Shown here in pieces: positions 8,671 through 17,754 of a stretch of 64,000 bases of DNA. The translations under genes and the position numbers were made by a program. The stretch covers positions 1 to 64,000 of the forward strand of contig JAPPJY010000016.1 in the NCBI GenBank assembly GCA_028874335.1, given 5' to 3'. The notes under the pieces are model-generated. The model was not told where the DNA came from and ran no database searches. It saw only the letters and a program-made list of their open reading frames with translations. Each line of letters begins with the position of its first letter. Within the stretch, counting starts at the first letter, position 1. The DNA is from Gemmatimonadota bacterium (lineage in GTDB: Bacteria > Latescibacterota > UBA2968 > GCA-2709665).

Positions 8671-9834
8671 GTGCTTCCCAATCTTTCCACGGAGCTGGAC
8701 AGTCTCAGATCCCGCGGCCTTTATCGCAGCCTCCGCCTCGTGGAAAGCGCGCAGGGTCCCCGGGTGCGCATCGACGGCAAAGAACGCCTCCTCTTCTGTT
8801 CCAACAACTACCTCGGGCTTGCAAACCACCCGGCGCTCAAGGACGGCGCGGACGCTGCCCTGCGTTCGTACGGGTCGAGCGCCGCAGCCTCCCGGCTCAT
8901 TTCCGGAAACATGGAACCCCATCGGAACCTGGAACGCCGGATAGCCCATTTCCTTGGTACGGAATCCGCACTCTGCTTTCCAACGGGCTACATGGCGAAC
9001 CTTGGCGCTGTGGGCGCCCTCGTCGGCGCGGAAGATGCGATCTTCAGCGACCGTCTGAACCATCGCAGCATCATCGACGCGTGCCGACTCTCCCGGGCGA
9101 AGACCTTTGTCTATCGCCACCGGGACGTGGACCATCTGGACGATTTGCTCCGGACCGAACGCGAGTACCGGCGACGGCTGATCGTCAGCGACGGGTTGTT
9201 CAGCATGGACGGAGACCTTGCCCCCCTCCCCGGTCTCGTGGACGCCGCGAACCGGCACAATGCCATTCTGATGGTGGATGACGCCCACGGGACCGGGGTC
9301 CTGGGCGCTTCCGGCCGGGGCATACACGAACACTTCGGCATCACGCAAGGCATCGACGTTCTGACGACCTCCGGCAGCAAGGCCCTCGGCGCGTACGGCG
9401 GATTCGTCGCCGGAAATGCCAAACTCGTCGATCTGCTGATCAATCGGGCGCAGGCCTTCATCTACACCTCGGCACTGCCGCCCGACGCCTGCGCGGCTGC
9501 CACGGCCGCACTTGGAATTATCGAAAGCCGTCCGGACCTGCGAGAAAACCTCTTGCGCAACGTCCGTACCGTGCAAAACGCCCTGAATGAACTCGGCTTC
9601 GATATCATGGACACACAATCCCAGATTGTTCCGGTCCTTATCGGTAACACTGAGCGTACCATGGCGATTTCCGACCACCTCTTCGAGGAGGGCATCTACC
9701 TCAGCGGCATCCGGCCGCCAACCGTTCCCGATGGCGAGAGCCGCCTCCGGCTCACGCTGATGGCCGACCACAGCGAGGATGATATCAACCGTCTCATCCA
9801 GGCGATGGAAGATGTCCGTGCGGCTTTTTTTTAA
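8671..9834 (+). CDS. bioF: 8-amino-7-oxononanoate synthase (or related alpha-oxoamine synthase)
   Basis: 387 aa PLP enzyme of the alpha-oxoamine synthase family. It has FCSNNYLGLANHP, GSSAAASRLISGN, D203-H206 in MVDDAHGTG, and the PLP lysine K237 in TSGSKALG. BioF condenses pimeloyl-ACP or -CoA with alanine for biotin. 2-amino-3-ketobutyrate CoA ligase is the main alternative. The GTG start has no strong ribosome binding site. No other biotin gene is nearby. Confidence 0.88.
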   Translation: MLPNLSTELDSLRSRGLYRSLRLVESAQGPRVRIDGKERLLFCSNNYLGLANHPALKDGADAALRSYGSSAAASRLISGNMEPHRNLERRIAHFLGTESALCFPTGYMANLGAVGALVGAEDAIFSDRLNHRSIIDACRLSRAKTFVYRHRDVDHLDDLLRTEREYRRRLIVSDGLFSMDGDLAPLPGLVDAANRHNAILMVDDAHGTGVLGASGRGIHEHFGITQGIDVLTTSGSKALGAYGGFVAGNAKLVDLLINRAQAFIYTSALPPDACAAATAALGIIESRPDLRENLLRNVRTVQNALNELGFDIMDTQSQIVPVLIGNTERTMAISDHLFEEGIYLSGIRPPTVPDGESRLRLTLMADHSEDDINRLIQAMEDVRAAFF

Positions 9835-9837
9835 ACA

Positions 9838-10030
9838 GGATTTGTCGTTTTTCGGGGACGTTAGTTCGTATACGCGCAAGTTGATAAAGGCGATTAAACT
9901 GCGGATTACCAGGATACTTCAGGTCACTGGATGTGAACTGAAAGAATGTCCTTCCGGACGACGGTTGCGCCCCGATTCGGAGGGTTTTATCACGACGCCC
10001 GGTTGCCGTTTTTTTCGTATTGGGGCTAAT
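9838..10030 (+). repeat. Repeat family II, copy 1
   Basis: A ~193 bp element: head GATTTGTCGTTTTTCGGGGA, core TAAAGGCGATTAAACTGCGG then ATTACCAGGATAC and CAGGTCACTGGA, then CGGAGGGTTTTATC and a T-run tail with GGGGCTAAT. Related copies are at 27578-27790 (minus), 40461-40656 and 47137-47330. It starts directly after bioF and runs into the signal peptide region of the next gene. Confidence 0.8.
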
Positions 10031-11221
10031 CTTCTCGCCGGCTTTTTCGCGCTGCACCTCGTTCCGGCGCCCGCGAACCCGGCGACGCTGACCGGCACGG
10101 TACGGGACAGCGCAACGCGCGCGCCGTTGCCGTACGCGACGGTCGTTCTGCCGGAACTCAGGCGCGGGGACCTTACCGACCTATATGGACGTTTCGCGGT
10201 TTCCGGCCTTCCCTCGGGCCGCGTAGGCATGCGGGTTTCATATGTCGGTTATGGGACGGCATTGCGCGAGATTGTCTTACCTGACACCGCGGAACGCGGG
10301 CCGGAAATCCTGCTTTCCCCAACGCCAATGACCCTCAAGTCCCACGTTACGATGCCGCGTCCATCCCTCGAGACCCTTCTCGAAGAAATCGGACGGGAAC
10401 CCCGTGAAAACGTCTTCCACACGCGCTACACGGACCTGAAGTCACATCGATTCGCATTGGGCGGGACCCAGACCCTGTACACGGACAGCCGGACCGGTCC
10501 TCACGTCATGGCACAGATTGACTACGACGGCACGGGGTTTTATCGGAATCCCGGGAAGATCGTCCAAGACATCACCGCGTACCGGTCGCGTCACGCGCCG
10601 GCGCAGCAATTCGGCATGCATCCCGGCGTCATCGTCAATATCCGAAGCGGCCGCCTCAACGGGCGTGATTTCGACGTGGGTCCTCTGCCGCTGGAGTCCG
10701 ATGCCAGGAAGGATTATCGCTATCGTCTGGTCAGTACCGTGCAGATGGGCGACGTGGCGGTGTACAAGATTCACGTCGAACCACGGAAAAGGAGACGCCC
10801 CGGACTTGTGGGTGCCATCTGGATTTCCGCGAATGACTTCTCGCTGGTGGGCTACGACCTGCGCCTGAACAAGAAGGGCCGACGTCCGCTCGGCATCAAG
10901 GAACTGCGCGCCTATCAGCAGAACGCGCTTTACTACGAACGCTACTGGCTGCCGGTCCTGCAAACCGTGCGCATCAGGACCGACTCCGGCGCGCTGGCCG
11001 AACAGACCACGCGCATCGGCGGCTATACGCTGAATCCCGCGCTTGAAGACTCCCTCTTCAACCGGGACGCTTTCTCGATTCGTCCGGATGCGACCCGGCG
11101 AGGCGCGGCCTATTGGAAGGCCCGCGACGACAGCCTGGAGATCTCGAAGCGACGGGCGGTGCAGATGCTGCTCGAGACAAATACTGTTCCCCAGGGGTGG
11201 AAACGTCTGTTGAGTCAATAG
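9965..11221 (+). CDS. Secreted protein with carboxypeptidase-like regulatory domain
   Basis: About 418 aa; the start is uncertain. TTG 9965 is the nearest in-frame start before the hydrophobic segment ANLLAGFFALHLVPAPANPA. Earlier starts (9809, 9881) fall within bioF or the repeat. After the signal peptide, TGTVRDSATRAPLPYATV...DLYGRFAVSGLPSG...VSYVGY is a carboxypeptidase D regulatory (Ig-like) domain, as found at the N-terminus of TonB receptors and DUF5686-like proteins. The remainder ends in a region resembling the DUF5686 type (FSLVGYDL). No beta-barrel receptor is seen. Function unknown; probably periplasmic or outer membrane. Confidence 0.75.
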   Translation: MRPDSEGFITTPGCRFFRIGANLLAGFFALHLVPAPANPATLTGTVRDSATRAPLPYATVVLPELRRGDLTDLYGRFAVSGLPSGRVGMRVSYVGYGTALREIVLPDTAERGPEILLSPTPMTLKSHVTMPRPSLETLLEEIGREPRENVFHTRYTDLKSHRFALGGTQTLYTDSRTGPHVMAQIDYDGTGFYRNPGKIVQDITAYRSRHAPAQQFGMHPGVIVNIRSGRLNGRDFDVGPLPLESDARKDYRYRLVSTVQMGDVAVYKIHVEPRKRRRPGLVGAIWISANDFSLVGYDLRLNKKGRRPLGIKELRAYQQNALYYERYWLPVLQTVRIRTDSGALAEQTTRIGGYTLNPALEDSLFNRDAFSIRPDATRRGAAYWKARDDSLEISKRRAVQMLLETNTVPQGWKRLLSQ

Positions 11222-11317
11222 CGGACGGGCGAACTGCGCGCCGGGAATCAAGAGTCGGCTTTTGGTTCGTGCCTTCCTGAGATGGGGCCGCAAATGAGAT
11301 CAGACAAGGAGTAACAG

Positions 11318-12079
11318 ATGCCGCAACAGACCTCCGCCCCGGAAGTACTCAACCGCATCCGCGTTGTCCTGGCGGGCGCCAAGGAGCCCGGAAACATCGG
11401 CTCGGTGGCGCGCGCCATGAAGAACATGGGACTATCGAGGCTCTACCTCGTGGATCCGCCGGACCATACGTGCGGCGACGCGCGAAAGATGGCTCATGGC
11501 TCCGGTGAGGTACTCTACGGCGCCACCGTTTGCGACTCGCTTGAGGAAGCCCTGTCCGGCACGATACTCTCGGTGGGGACGACCCACCGGAAACGGGAGC
11601 ACTTCGACGTCCTGTACGGCCCGCGGCACGCGGCGGAAAAATTGGTCTCCCTGCCCCGGGACAAGGAAGCCGCCCTCGTTTTCGGCAGGGAGGAAAACGG
11701 ACTGACCAACAATGAACTGGGTCTTTGCAGCATCATCGCCAATATCCCGACTGCACACAGATATCCCTCGCTGAACCTCTCGCAGGCCGTCCTCATCTTC
11801 GGCTATGAACTCTACCGCACGGCGGCGAAGCCGGTCGAGCAACCGGAACTGGATCTGCCGACGTTTGAAGAGATGGAATCGCTCTACGCCCACGTCGACT
11901 CCGCACTGGACAAGCTGGGCTTCCCCGCCGACTACATGCCAAAGGCGTTTCCCCGGTCCATCCGACGCCTCTTCGGCCGCACATCCATGGATCGTCGGGA
12001 CGTTGCCACGCTGCACCGCATCTTCCGCCAGATCGACAAATTCGTCGCCGTACACAAGTCGAACGCGGAATCAAGATGA
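11318..12079 (+). CDS. trmJ: tRNA (cytidine/uridine-32-2'-O)-methyltransferase, TrmJ-like SpoU family
   Basis: 253 aa SPOUT methyltransferase. N-terminal AGAKEPGNIGSVARAMKNMG binds SAM/RNA; FGREENGLTNNEL and IPTAHRYPSLNLSQAV are the C-terminal knot motifs. The longer C-terminal extension matches TrmJ, which methylates position 32 of the tRNA anticodon loop. AAGGAG lies just upstream of the ATG. Confidence 0.9.
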   Translation: MPQQTSAPEVLNRIRVVLAGAKEPGNIGSVARAMKNMGLSRLYLVDPPDHTCGDARKMAHGSGEVLYGATVCDSLEEALSGTILSVGTTHRKREHFDVLYGPRHAAEKLVSLPRDKEAALVFGREENGLTNNELGLCSIIANIPTAHRYPSLNLSQAVLIFGYELYRTAAKPVEQPELDLPTFEEMESLYAHVDSALDKLGFPADYMPKAFPRSIRRLFGRTSMDRRDVATLHRIFRQIDKFVAVHKSNAESR

Positions 12080-12176
12080 TCCCACGTCCAAATGTGTGCT
12101 CCCCGCGTGCTCCGGATGGCATCGAACATCCGGACGACACCGCGGAAATAATATATCCCTCATCTACGTATATGAC

Positions 12177-12560
12177 CTATCCGCAAGTACCGTCGTTTCT
12201 GCGATGGATGCAGAGCAGGTTCCCCCACGGGTCCTTGATCCATGCCATCCGGCAGCTTCCGCTGTCGGCCGGCTCCATCACGATTTCCACGCCCTTCCCG
12301 CGCAGTTCGGCCACCGCCCCGTCCACGTCGTCCACCGCAAGCGCGATCCCCGGACGTCCCGCCTCGTCGTCCCACCGCACCAGGGCCAGGCTGACCGGAC
12401 GCGTGTCGAATTCCGTCCACGTGTCCTGGCTTCCGTCCCCCTTGATCACCCCGTCGTCCATGAAATCCTGATCGATCCCCAGCACGTCCCGGTAGAACCG
12501 AACCGCCTCCCTGGTATCGGTCACGTGGGAAATCACGAAGTCGATCGCCTTTACTCTCAC
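12177..12560 (-). CDS. VOC family protein (glyoxalase/dioxygenase fold)
   Basis: 127 aa, one vicinal oxygen chelate module pair: ISHVTDTREAVRFYRDVLG at the start and AWIKDPWGNLLCIHR at the end. The paired repeats create a metal site in glyoxalases, dioxygenases and resistance proteins; the substrate cannot be told. It follows the GNAT gene in the same direction. Confidence 0.85.
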   Translation of the reverse strand: MRVKAIDFVISHVTDTREAVRFYRDVLGIDQDFMDDGVIKGDGSQDTWTEFDTRPVSLALVRWDDEAGRPGIALAVDDVDGAVAELRGKGVEIVMEPADSGSCRMAWIKDPWGNLLCIHRRNDGTCG

Positions 12561-12611
12561 GTGTCGCTTCCTCCTCCCGAGGCTTTGCTTCTGGCAGCGC
12601 TCCGGTATCCC

Positions 12612-13094
12612 TCAACTGTTCAGTTTCTTCTCCATAACGACGACATCCCGCACGATCCCGCAAGGGAGTGTTTCCGGAGACCGGCCTGCCTTTGTGTATC
12701 CATGCGTGCGGTAGAAGCGGGGCGCCGCGACGTTGTATTCCGTATAACACAGCCGGGCGGTATGATGTCCCGCGAGCTGAATTTCCTCCTCGGCCACCCG
12801 CAATAGTATACTCCCGATGCCACGTCTCTGGAAAGACGGATGGACCCACAGATCGGCGACTTCGCGGCCGTCGGTGCTCGTGAGGCCGAGAATTCGGGAT
12901 CCATGTTCTGCTACGGTAACCTTATGCCAGATTTCCGGATATCGAGTACTCTCGAAATCATCCGTGATCCAATCGCGGACAGCCTCGATCGGCGCCATTT
13001 CGCAGTTTCCGGACAGCCAGGACCGCTGCGCCAGGTCGATGAGCGCCGGAACGTCCGCCTCAACCGCACGGCGGGTCTGGACCGCGAGTTTCAT
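12612..13094 (-). CDS. GNAT family N-acetyltransferase
   Basis: 160 aa with the acetyl-CoA binding motif VHPSFQRRGIGSILL and the later NVAAPRFYRTHGY motif typical of GNAT enzymes. The ATG has a strong ribosome binding site (GGAGAGGAG) and overlaps the stop of the upstream methyltransferase (ATGA), so the two are cotranslated. Substrate unknown. Confidence 0.88.
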   Translation of the reverse strand: MKLAVQTRRAVEADVPALIDLAQRSWLSGNCEMAPIEAVRDWITDDFESTRYPEIWHKVTVAEHGSRILGLTSTDGREVADLWVHPSFQRRGIGSILLRVAEEEIQLAGHHTARLCYTEYNVAAPRFYRTHGYTKAGRSPETLPCGIVRDVVVMEKKLNS

Positions 13095-13831
13095 TGACTC
13101 CTCTCCGCGAGTGCCAGCGGCTTCATCAGGACCGTCCAAAGACCTGGCATGCATAGTACATCAGCGTCTTCCGGACAGTCCTTCATCGGCCGCAACTCGA
13201 GAATCTCGAAGAATCCATTGAGTATATCTCTAAGCCTATCTTCCGTATATCCGATGCCCGGGGGCATTGTTCCGCATTCGTATATTTCCCGGTCTTCTAC
13301 GGGTTGCCCGCCTGTCGTGTCGAAGCACGTCATGCCGAAGAATCCATCCGTCTTCAACGCCCGTCGTACTGTATCGAGATAGTGTGGCCTTCGATGAGGC
13401 GGTATATGATGGAACAGACCGGAGTCGTACGCAACGTCGTAGTGGTTTTCACGCAATCGTATGTCAAAGACCGACCCGACGATGAAATTGACGTGGACCC
13501 GCCCTTCCTCTGCGAACTGACGACCTCTCGCGATCGCCGTCCGCGACAGATCGACGGCGTCAACCCTGAAGCCTGCTTTCGCCAGATAGACCGCGTTGCG
13601 GCCGATTCCGCATCCCAGATCGATTGCGCTTCCGGACTCGAGGCGCCGCTGCCCTACGAAACCGACCAGATTCTCATCCGGGACGTTCCTTAGAAATGGC
13701 GGCGTCCGCTTACCTTCCGCGTAGAAGGACTCCCAGTCTACGACTTCAGGCAGGCCACGATCGAATAACGCTGCGTCTTCATTGTTGAGATTTGGTTTCC
13801 GGGCACACATGTCCAAAATCGTCTTTTCCAA
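13091..13831 (-). CDS. Class I SAM-dependent methyltransferase
   Basis: 246 aa. Motif I is AIDLGCGIGRNAVYLAKAGF; the acidic end of strand 2 is VDAVDLSR and motif IV is YDVAYDSGLFHHIPP. The architecture resembles small-molecule methyltransferases such as the thiopurine/tellurite type. It overlaps the GNAT gene by four bases. The substrate is unknown. Confidence 0.85.
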   Translation of the reverse strand: MEKTILDMCARKPNLNNEDAALFDRGLPEVVDWESFYAEGKRTPPFLRNVPDENLVGFVGQRRLESGSAIDLGCGIGRNAVYLAKAGFRVDAVDLSRTAIARGRQFAEEGRVHVNFIVGSVFDIRLRENHYDVAYDSGLFHHIPPHRRPHYLDTVRRALKTDGFFGMTCFDTTGGQPVEDREIYECGTMPPGIGYTEDRLRDILNGFFEILELRPMKDCPEDADVLCMPGLWTVLMKPLALAERSQ

Positions 13832-13861
13832 CGGCTATCACGACATGATCCACCTGTAACC

Positions 13862-14009
13862 GGAGCGAGGGCATCCTGCCCCCGAACTTCGTGTCACCGA
13901 TCCCTATTCGCGTCGAGGGACTGGCAGGGCCATTCAATCCGATTCCTGTTCGCGGAAAACACCGTGTGCGAAGAGTTATCCGATGTCGAGGGCAGGATGC
14001 CCTCGCTCC
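13862..14009. repeat. Inverted-repeat element (perfect 20-bp ends)
   Basis: GGAGCGAGGGCATCCTGCCC (13862-13881) is exactly inverted at 13990-14009. The 108 bases between contain no ORF of note. It looks like a MITE or a long hairpin. It occupies most of the intergenic space 13832-14217; in the rest of that space I see nothing recognisable. Confidence 0.75.
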
Positions 14010-14217
14010 CGGGAACGCCAACCACGCCAGTCCCATATCGGTTTCTGTCTTGGACAGTCGTGGCCAAAAGAACGGAACCTGCATTGGCACTTCGAGACGA
14101 CTTTCAATAAAAACAGGTACTTACGCATCCAAGGTCGTCCTTCCGAACCTATCCTGGACAGCAGTGCTCGCCAATGTTCAATTTGAACCGCGTTCAGTTC
14201 GTCGCGAGTTGCGCGTT

Positions 14218-14940
14218 TCAACATGAGTTGTTCGACAATTCGGGTGCGAAAGGGAATTCTCCCCGATCCAGCCGATCCGAACAGTCGATCATGAAATCGA
14301 TCAACCGGTGTCGGCTGCTGCCTGTAAACGGATTGCACATTTGGCTTTCCCAATAGGTGGCCGGCGCGTTGTCTTTGAGGTGATCCACCAGGGCAAGAAG
14401 ATTTCGTGCGGCGGGCGATGCCTCAAACGCCTCACGATCTTCTTCGTTCATCATGTCGTCAAGCGCCATACCCAAGAAGTGCGCCATGGCGATCAGGCTG
14501 TTTCTCCGGTCGTGTTCCTCCGCAGACATCCGCTGGAATCTGACGCCCCTTCCGGCGATAAATTCGAGAATTCGGGGATCGGGATCGCCAAAGCATCCGC
14601 CGGCGTGCACCCCGAACCAGCGACACTTCAAATTCCGCATCTTGGACTCAGCAGAAATCCTTGCGGAACACATGTCGAACACACAGGCATCCCTGCCTAT
14701 GCAACGATTCAGTCGTTGGACGTAACCCTCAAGAGCAAAAACGGGAACGGCGAGGAAGACATAGTCGGAACTCGCCGCACAGGAATCGAAATCCGTCACA
14801 GGCGTGCAACCCGATTTCGCAATGTCGTCTCCAACGTCCCGAAGGGAGTAGACGTGAACATCGAACCCTCGGGTGAAGACCTTCGCAAACTTCCGCCCCA
14901 TCCTGCCGTAGCCGACAACCATCAGCTTCGATTTCGACAT
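14218..14940 (-). CDS. Prephenate dehydrogenase-like protein
   Basis: 240 aa. N-terminal Rossmann motif VVGYGRMGRKFAKVF, a VFLAVPVFALEGYV strand, and a TyrA-like central part with GVHAGGCFG and GRGVRF..MSAEEHDRRNSLIAMAHFLG. TyrA oxidatively decarboxylates prephenate in tyrosine synthesis. The substrate-binding helices are short for a full TyrA (about 280 residues), so it could act on a related compound. Confidence 0.75.
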   Translation of the reverse strand: MSKSKLMVVGYGRMGRKFAKVFTRGFDVHVYSLRDVGDDIAKSGCTPVTDFDSCAASSDYVFLAVPVFALEGYVQRLNRCIGRDACVFDMCSARISAESKMRNLKCRWFGVHAGGCFGDPDPRILEFIAGRGVRFQRMSAEEHDRRNSLIAMAHFLGMALDDMMNEEDREAFEASPAARNLLALVDHLKDNAPATYWESQMCNPFTGSSRHRLIDFMIDCSDRLDRGEFPFAPELSNNSC

Positions 14941-15169
14941 CGAATTTTCTCCTGAAGATGCCGACCCATGTCCGCTTTCTTGATCTGCGCAGCGCCTGGA
15001 TATTCAGATCCAAAACGTCACTCGGGGATGCTTGCCGGCCGATTCAAGTCCAGCCAAAACATGCAACCCCGAGATTTCATTACCCTAATCATCATGACAC
15101 TGGTAAACGCTGGCGATCGCCGCCAGAGCCGGACGACTCCGTAGTAAGTGGTCCGGCACAATAGCGAAT

Positions 15170-15499
15170 CTACCCGGCGGGGAAGACCCGCACCACCTGA
15201 CCAGGTCGAATTCTCGAAAGCACTCGTTCGAGTTCCGGTACGACCTGAATCAGGTCGTCAAGCGCTTCGCTGGATGTACGCAATACCGCCACGGCCAGGT
15301 CGAATTGTCGAACCGGCTGTTGATAAGGTAGATTGTCGTCCATTGTAACCAGAACATCGAAATGTCGTTGAGCTACACGAAGTAATTCGCCGTTTTTCAA
15401 CCCCTTCCAGCCCCGGTACTCCACGGTTTCGACCTCTACTTCCGAACGAAAGTAGAGCCGTAAGCCTACGGGTATATCTTCATCGAGAAGCACCCGCAT
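15170..15499 (-). CDS. DUF5615 family PIN-like toxin candidate
   Basis: 109 aa; MRVLLDEDIPVGL at the start and VLVTMDDNLPYQQ in the middle are the acidic motifs of the DUF5615/Mut7-C PIN-like fold. It overlaps the upstream DUF433 gene by 20 bases, the standard arrangement for this toxin-antitoxin type. Toxicity is inferred from the pairing. Confidence 0.85.
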   Translation of the reverse strand: MRVLLDEDIPVGLRLYFRSEVEVETVEYRGWKGLKNGELLRVAQRHFDVLVTMDDNLPYQQPVRQFDLAVAVLRTSSEALDDLIQVVPELERVLSRIRPGQVVRVFPAG

Positions 15500-15740
15500 T
15501 CTGCATCCTCAAGTGATCCAATCCCTCCGCCGAGAGTTCGAGATATGATTCGATCTGCCATCGCTGTACCGAAGGAAATTCCTTGAGATACTCCTCGATC
15601 GAATACCCCCCTTTAAGATAACACACAAGGCTGCCTACCGGAACACGCGTGCCTGCGAAAACGAGGTCCCCACTGTGAATTTCAGGATCACGTGAAACGA
15701 CCTTTTGCAAGTTGATCGTGTTTCGTTCTCGATCCGCCAT
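15480..15740 (-). CDS. DUF433 family antitoxin candidate
   Basis: 86 aa, with VVSRDPEIHSGDLVFAGTRV followed by PVGSLVCYLKGGYSIEEYL, the DUF433 helix-turn-helix-like core. The ATG at 15740 has GGAGA upstream. It probably binds DNA and neutralises the overlapping DUF5615 partner. Confidence 0.87.
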   Translation of the reverse strand: MADRERNTINLQKVVSRDPEIHSGDLVFAGTRVPVGSLVCYLKGGYSIEEYLKEFPSVQRWQIESYLELSAEGLDHLRMQNAGASR

Positions 15741-15879
15741 TGCGCAGTCTCCGATTCCAGTCAACTCGATTGTCAGACGTCTGAAATGCCCTGAAAATAT
15801 ACGGTCCGTCGAATCAAGATACAAGGGGCCAGGACAATTATTCGAGAGGAATCCCGTTCTCCACTGGCAACTCACACCA

Positions 15880-16599
15880 CTACCAATGCGAATCCCCGAG
15901 ATGGCCCTTCATATCGAGATTGAGCGCGCCGGCGATTCTATGCGCGAAGGCGCGTACACCGGGCAGTTCGGTATAGTTGTGTGAATACACCAATACGTTG
16001 ACGTCTTTATATTTCGAGTACTCCAGGAGGTAGAGATTCGTCTCCCCGGTGACGTAGAGGTCGATATCGTGACTCAGCGCATCTCTTACAAGCGTGGTAT
16101 AGATTCCCGCGCCGGTTGCCGCTGCCACCCTCAGCACAGGACGGCCGGCGTCGTGCATTCTGCAGGGCGCTTCGGACAACAGTGATGTGAGGCTCGCGCG
16201 CACCGTAGCCAGACTGCCGGGTTCGGAGAATTCGCCCACTCTCGCTTCAGCATGAGGCAATACCGCCACCTGAGAACAACCCAGCTCCGACAGCAGCGTT
16301 GCGGAGGTCCCGAAATCCGCAAGGTCCAGAGGGAGGTGCGCCCACACGTGCGTGAGTCGGTATTCCTTCAACAGGGATTGGACCTCGTCCCGCTGCTCGA
16401 ACATGAAATCCCACGCGTCGTGGTGAGTGACGATGAGGTCCACGCTCAGTTCGACGGCCGTCCGAATCGTCTCAGGCGTAATCGTCGTCGCATAGCCCAC
16501 GGTGGAGGGGTGGTCGCAATAATCGGCAATTCCCCATTCATCCGGGTGGGCGTCAAGCAGTTCCCTGCCGAACAGGTCATCCAGAATCTCGCTGATCAT
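15880..16599 (-). CDS. Nif3-like dinuclear metal center protein
   Basis: 239 aa of the Nif3/YbgI (GTP cyclohydrolase I type 2 homolog) family. Metal ligands are suggested by IVTHHDAWDF, YVTGETN and YSHNYTELPGV. It is slightly short (usual ~250). Family proteins form hexameric toroids with two metals per subunit; the biochemical role is unsettled. ATG 16599 is chosen because the family core begins there (ISEILDDLFG). Confidence 0.88.
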   Translation of the reverse strand: MISEILDDLFGRELLDAHPDEWGIADYCDHPSTVGYATTITPETIRTAVELSVDLIVTHHDAWDFMFEQRDEVQSLLKEYRLTHVWAHLPLDLADFGTSATLLSELGCSQVAVLPHAEARVGEFSEPGSLATVRASLTSLLSEAPCRMHDAGRPVLRVAAATGAGIYTTLVRDALSHDIDLYVTGETNLYLLEYSKYKDVNVLVYSHNYTELPGVRAFAHRIAGALNLDMKGHLGDSHW

Positions 16600-16683
16600 A
16601 AGTTCGCCCCGTGTTTTCCCGGTCCATCTCCCGCAGCCCGGGTACCGATCTGTACCCCAACCGACGAACCATAGAAACACGAT

Positions 16684-16705
16684 CCACACACACAAGTGTG
16701 TGTGG
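16684..16705 (-). terminator. Perfect CA/TG hairpin downstream of the EamA gene
   Basis: CCACACACAC-AA-GTGTGTGTGG forms a 10-bp stem. It lies 18 bases after the EamA stop codon and before nif3. The following bases are not a strong U-run, so termination is possible but uncertain. Confidence 0.4.
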
Positions 16706-16723
16706 TCTTGTTTCTCCCCTGTT

Positions 16724-17611
16724 TCACAGCACCATCCACACGCCACCCACACAGAGTACCACGCCCGCCACCAGCGGCAGCGTCAGCTTCTCCTTGAGCA
16801 GGAACACCGACATCAGCATCCCCAGGACCGGAGACACAGACGCCAGGGTGGCCATCTTGGCGGGGCCGATCCGGGCGATCGCCATCACATACAGCAATGA
16901 CCCGGCACCCACGCCCACAATCCCGCTTGCGGCAACGACCAGCAGCGCCCGCCGGTCGATATCCCGGATGCGCATAACCGGACCCGCCCATGCCCGTGTC
17001 AGGAAGAGAACCGCGGCCGTGAGCGGCACCCGGACGCTGTTGGCCTGTACCGACGTCATATTCGCAATCGCCGGTTTGAGCATCACCGTACTCAGACCCC
17101 AGAGCAGGCAGGCGAACAGCGCGAGGAAAACGCCAAGGACGAGCCGGTCCGGCCGCTCGCGCTCAGGCTGTCGAGACCGGCTGGATAGAAAGATGACCCC
17201 CACGGCCACCAGGCAGATCCCGAGAAAGAAGCGACGGCTGAACGGGTTGTCGAGCAGGGCCCACTCGAAGAAAAAAGTGGACAGAGGGAAGGTTCCCGAC
17301 AGCGCCATCGCGCGCGATACGCCGATCTCCCTGATCGCCGCGAGGTACATCGTTTCGCCAACGGCCATTCCGATCAGCAGTCCGCCCACCAGAAGCGCCC
17401 ATTCTGTTCCGGTTACCAGCGAATAGCTGGAAAGCGGCGGTCCGAACGGAAGCATCGCCCAGAAGAAGACCGTGGCCACGGCGCATCGGATGCCGTTCAT
17501 CATCGCGGGCGGGATGGCCTGCGACTGCGTGCGGACCATCAGGCTGTTCACCGCCCAGACCAGCGAGCAAGAAAGTCCGAAGATCTCACCGGCTGGGATC
17601 GAGAACCCCAA
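16724..17611 (-). CDS. EamA/DMT family transporter
   Basis: 295 aa with ten hydrophobic segments arranged as two five-helix EamA repeats. The first ends near EWALLDNPFSRRFFLG and the second near SPVLGMLMSVFLLKEKLTLP, the typical repeated motif of drug/metabolite exporters. The substrate is unknown. Confidence 0.9.
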   Translation of the reverse strand: MGFSIPAGEIFGLSCSLVWAVNSLMVRTQSQAIPPAMMNGIRCAVATVFFWAMLPFGPPLSSYSLVTGTEWALLVGGLLIGMAVGETMYLAAIREIGVSRAMALSGTFPLSTFFFEWALLDNPFSRRFFLGICLVAVGVIFLSSRSRQPERERPDRLVLGVFLALFACLLWGLSTVMLKPAIANMTSVQANSVRVPLTAAVLFLTRAWAGPVMRIRDIDRRALLVVAASGIVGVGAGSLLYVMAIARIGPAKMATLASVSPVLGMLMSVFLLKEKLTLPLVAGVVLCVGGVWMVL

Positions 17612-17754
17612 CGTGATTCCTCATGCGTTTTCAGAACATCAATACTAATGACTGTCGGGGGAGGTGATTCGACGATCCCATCACAGGCGCCGGCAGCTCG
17701 ACCCGCACGACGCAATCGCGGAAAGCGCGGGGATCGGACGCGATTGTGCGCCGG

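Noticed and set aside
8626-9879. 417-aa minus-strand frame opposite bioF
   Set aside because: bioF has all PLP-enzyme motifs in the opposite strand; this frame has none.
9779-9964. Upstream extension of the carboxypeptidase-like secreted protein
   Set aside because: The extension lies in the bioF 3' end and the repeat; it has no ribosome binding site and no protein-like conservation.
12111-12134. Hairpin TCCGGATG...CATCCGGA between trmJ and the VOC gene as a terminator
   Set aside because: No T-run follows on either strand, so intrinsic termination is not supported.
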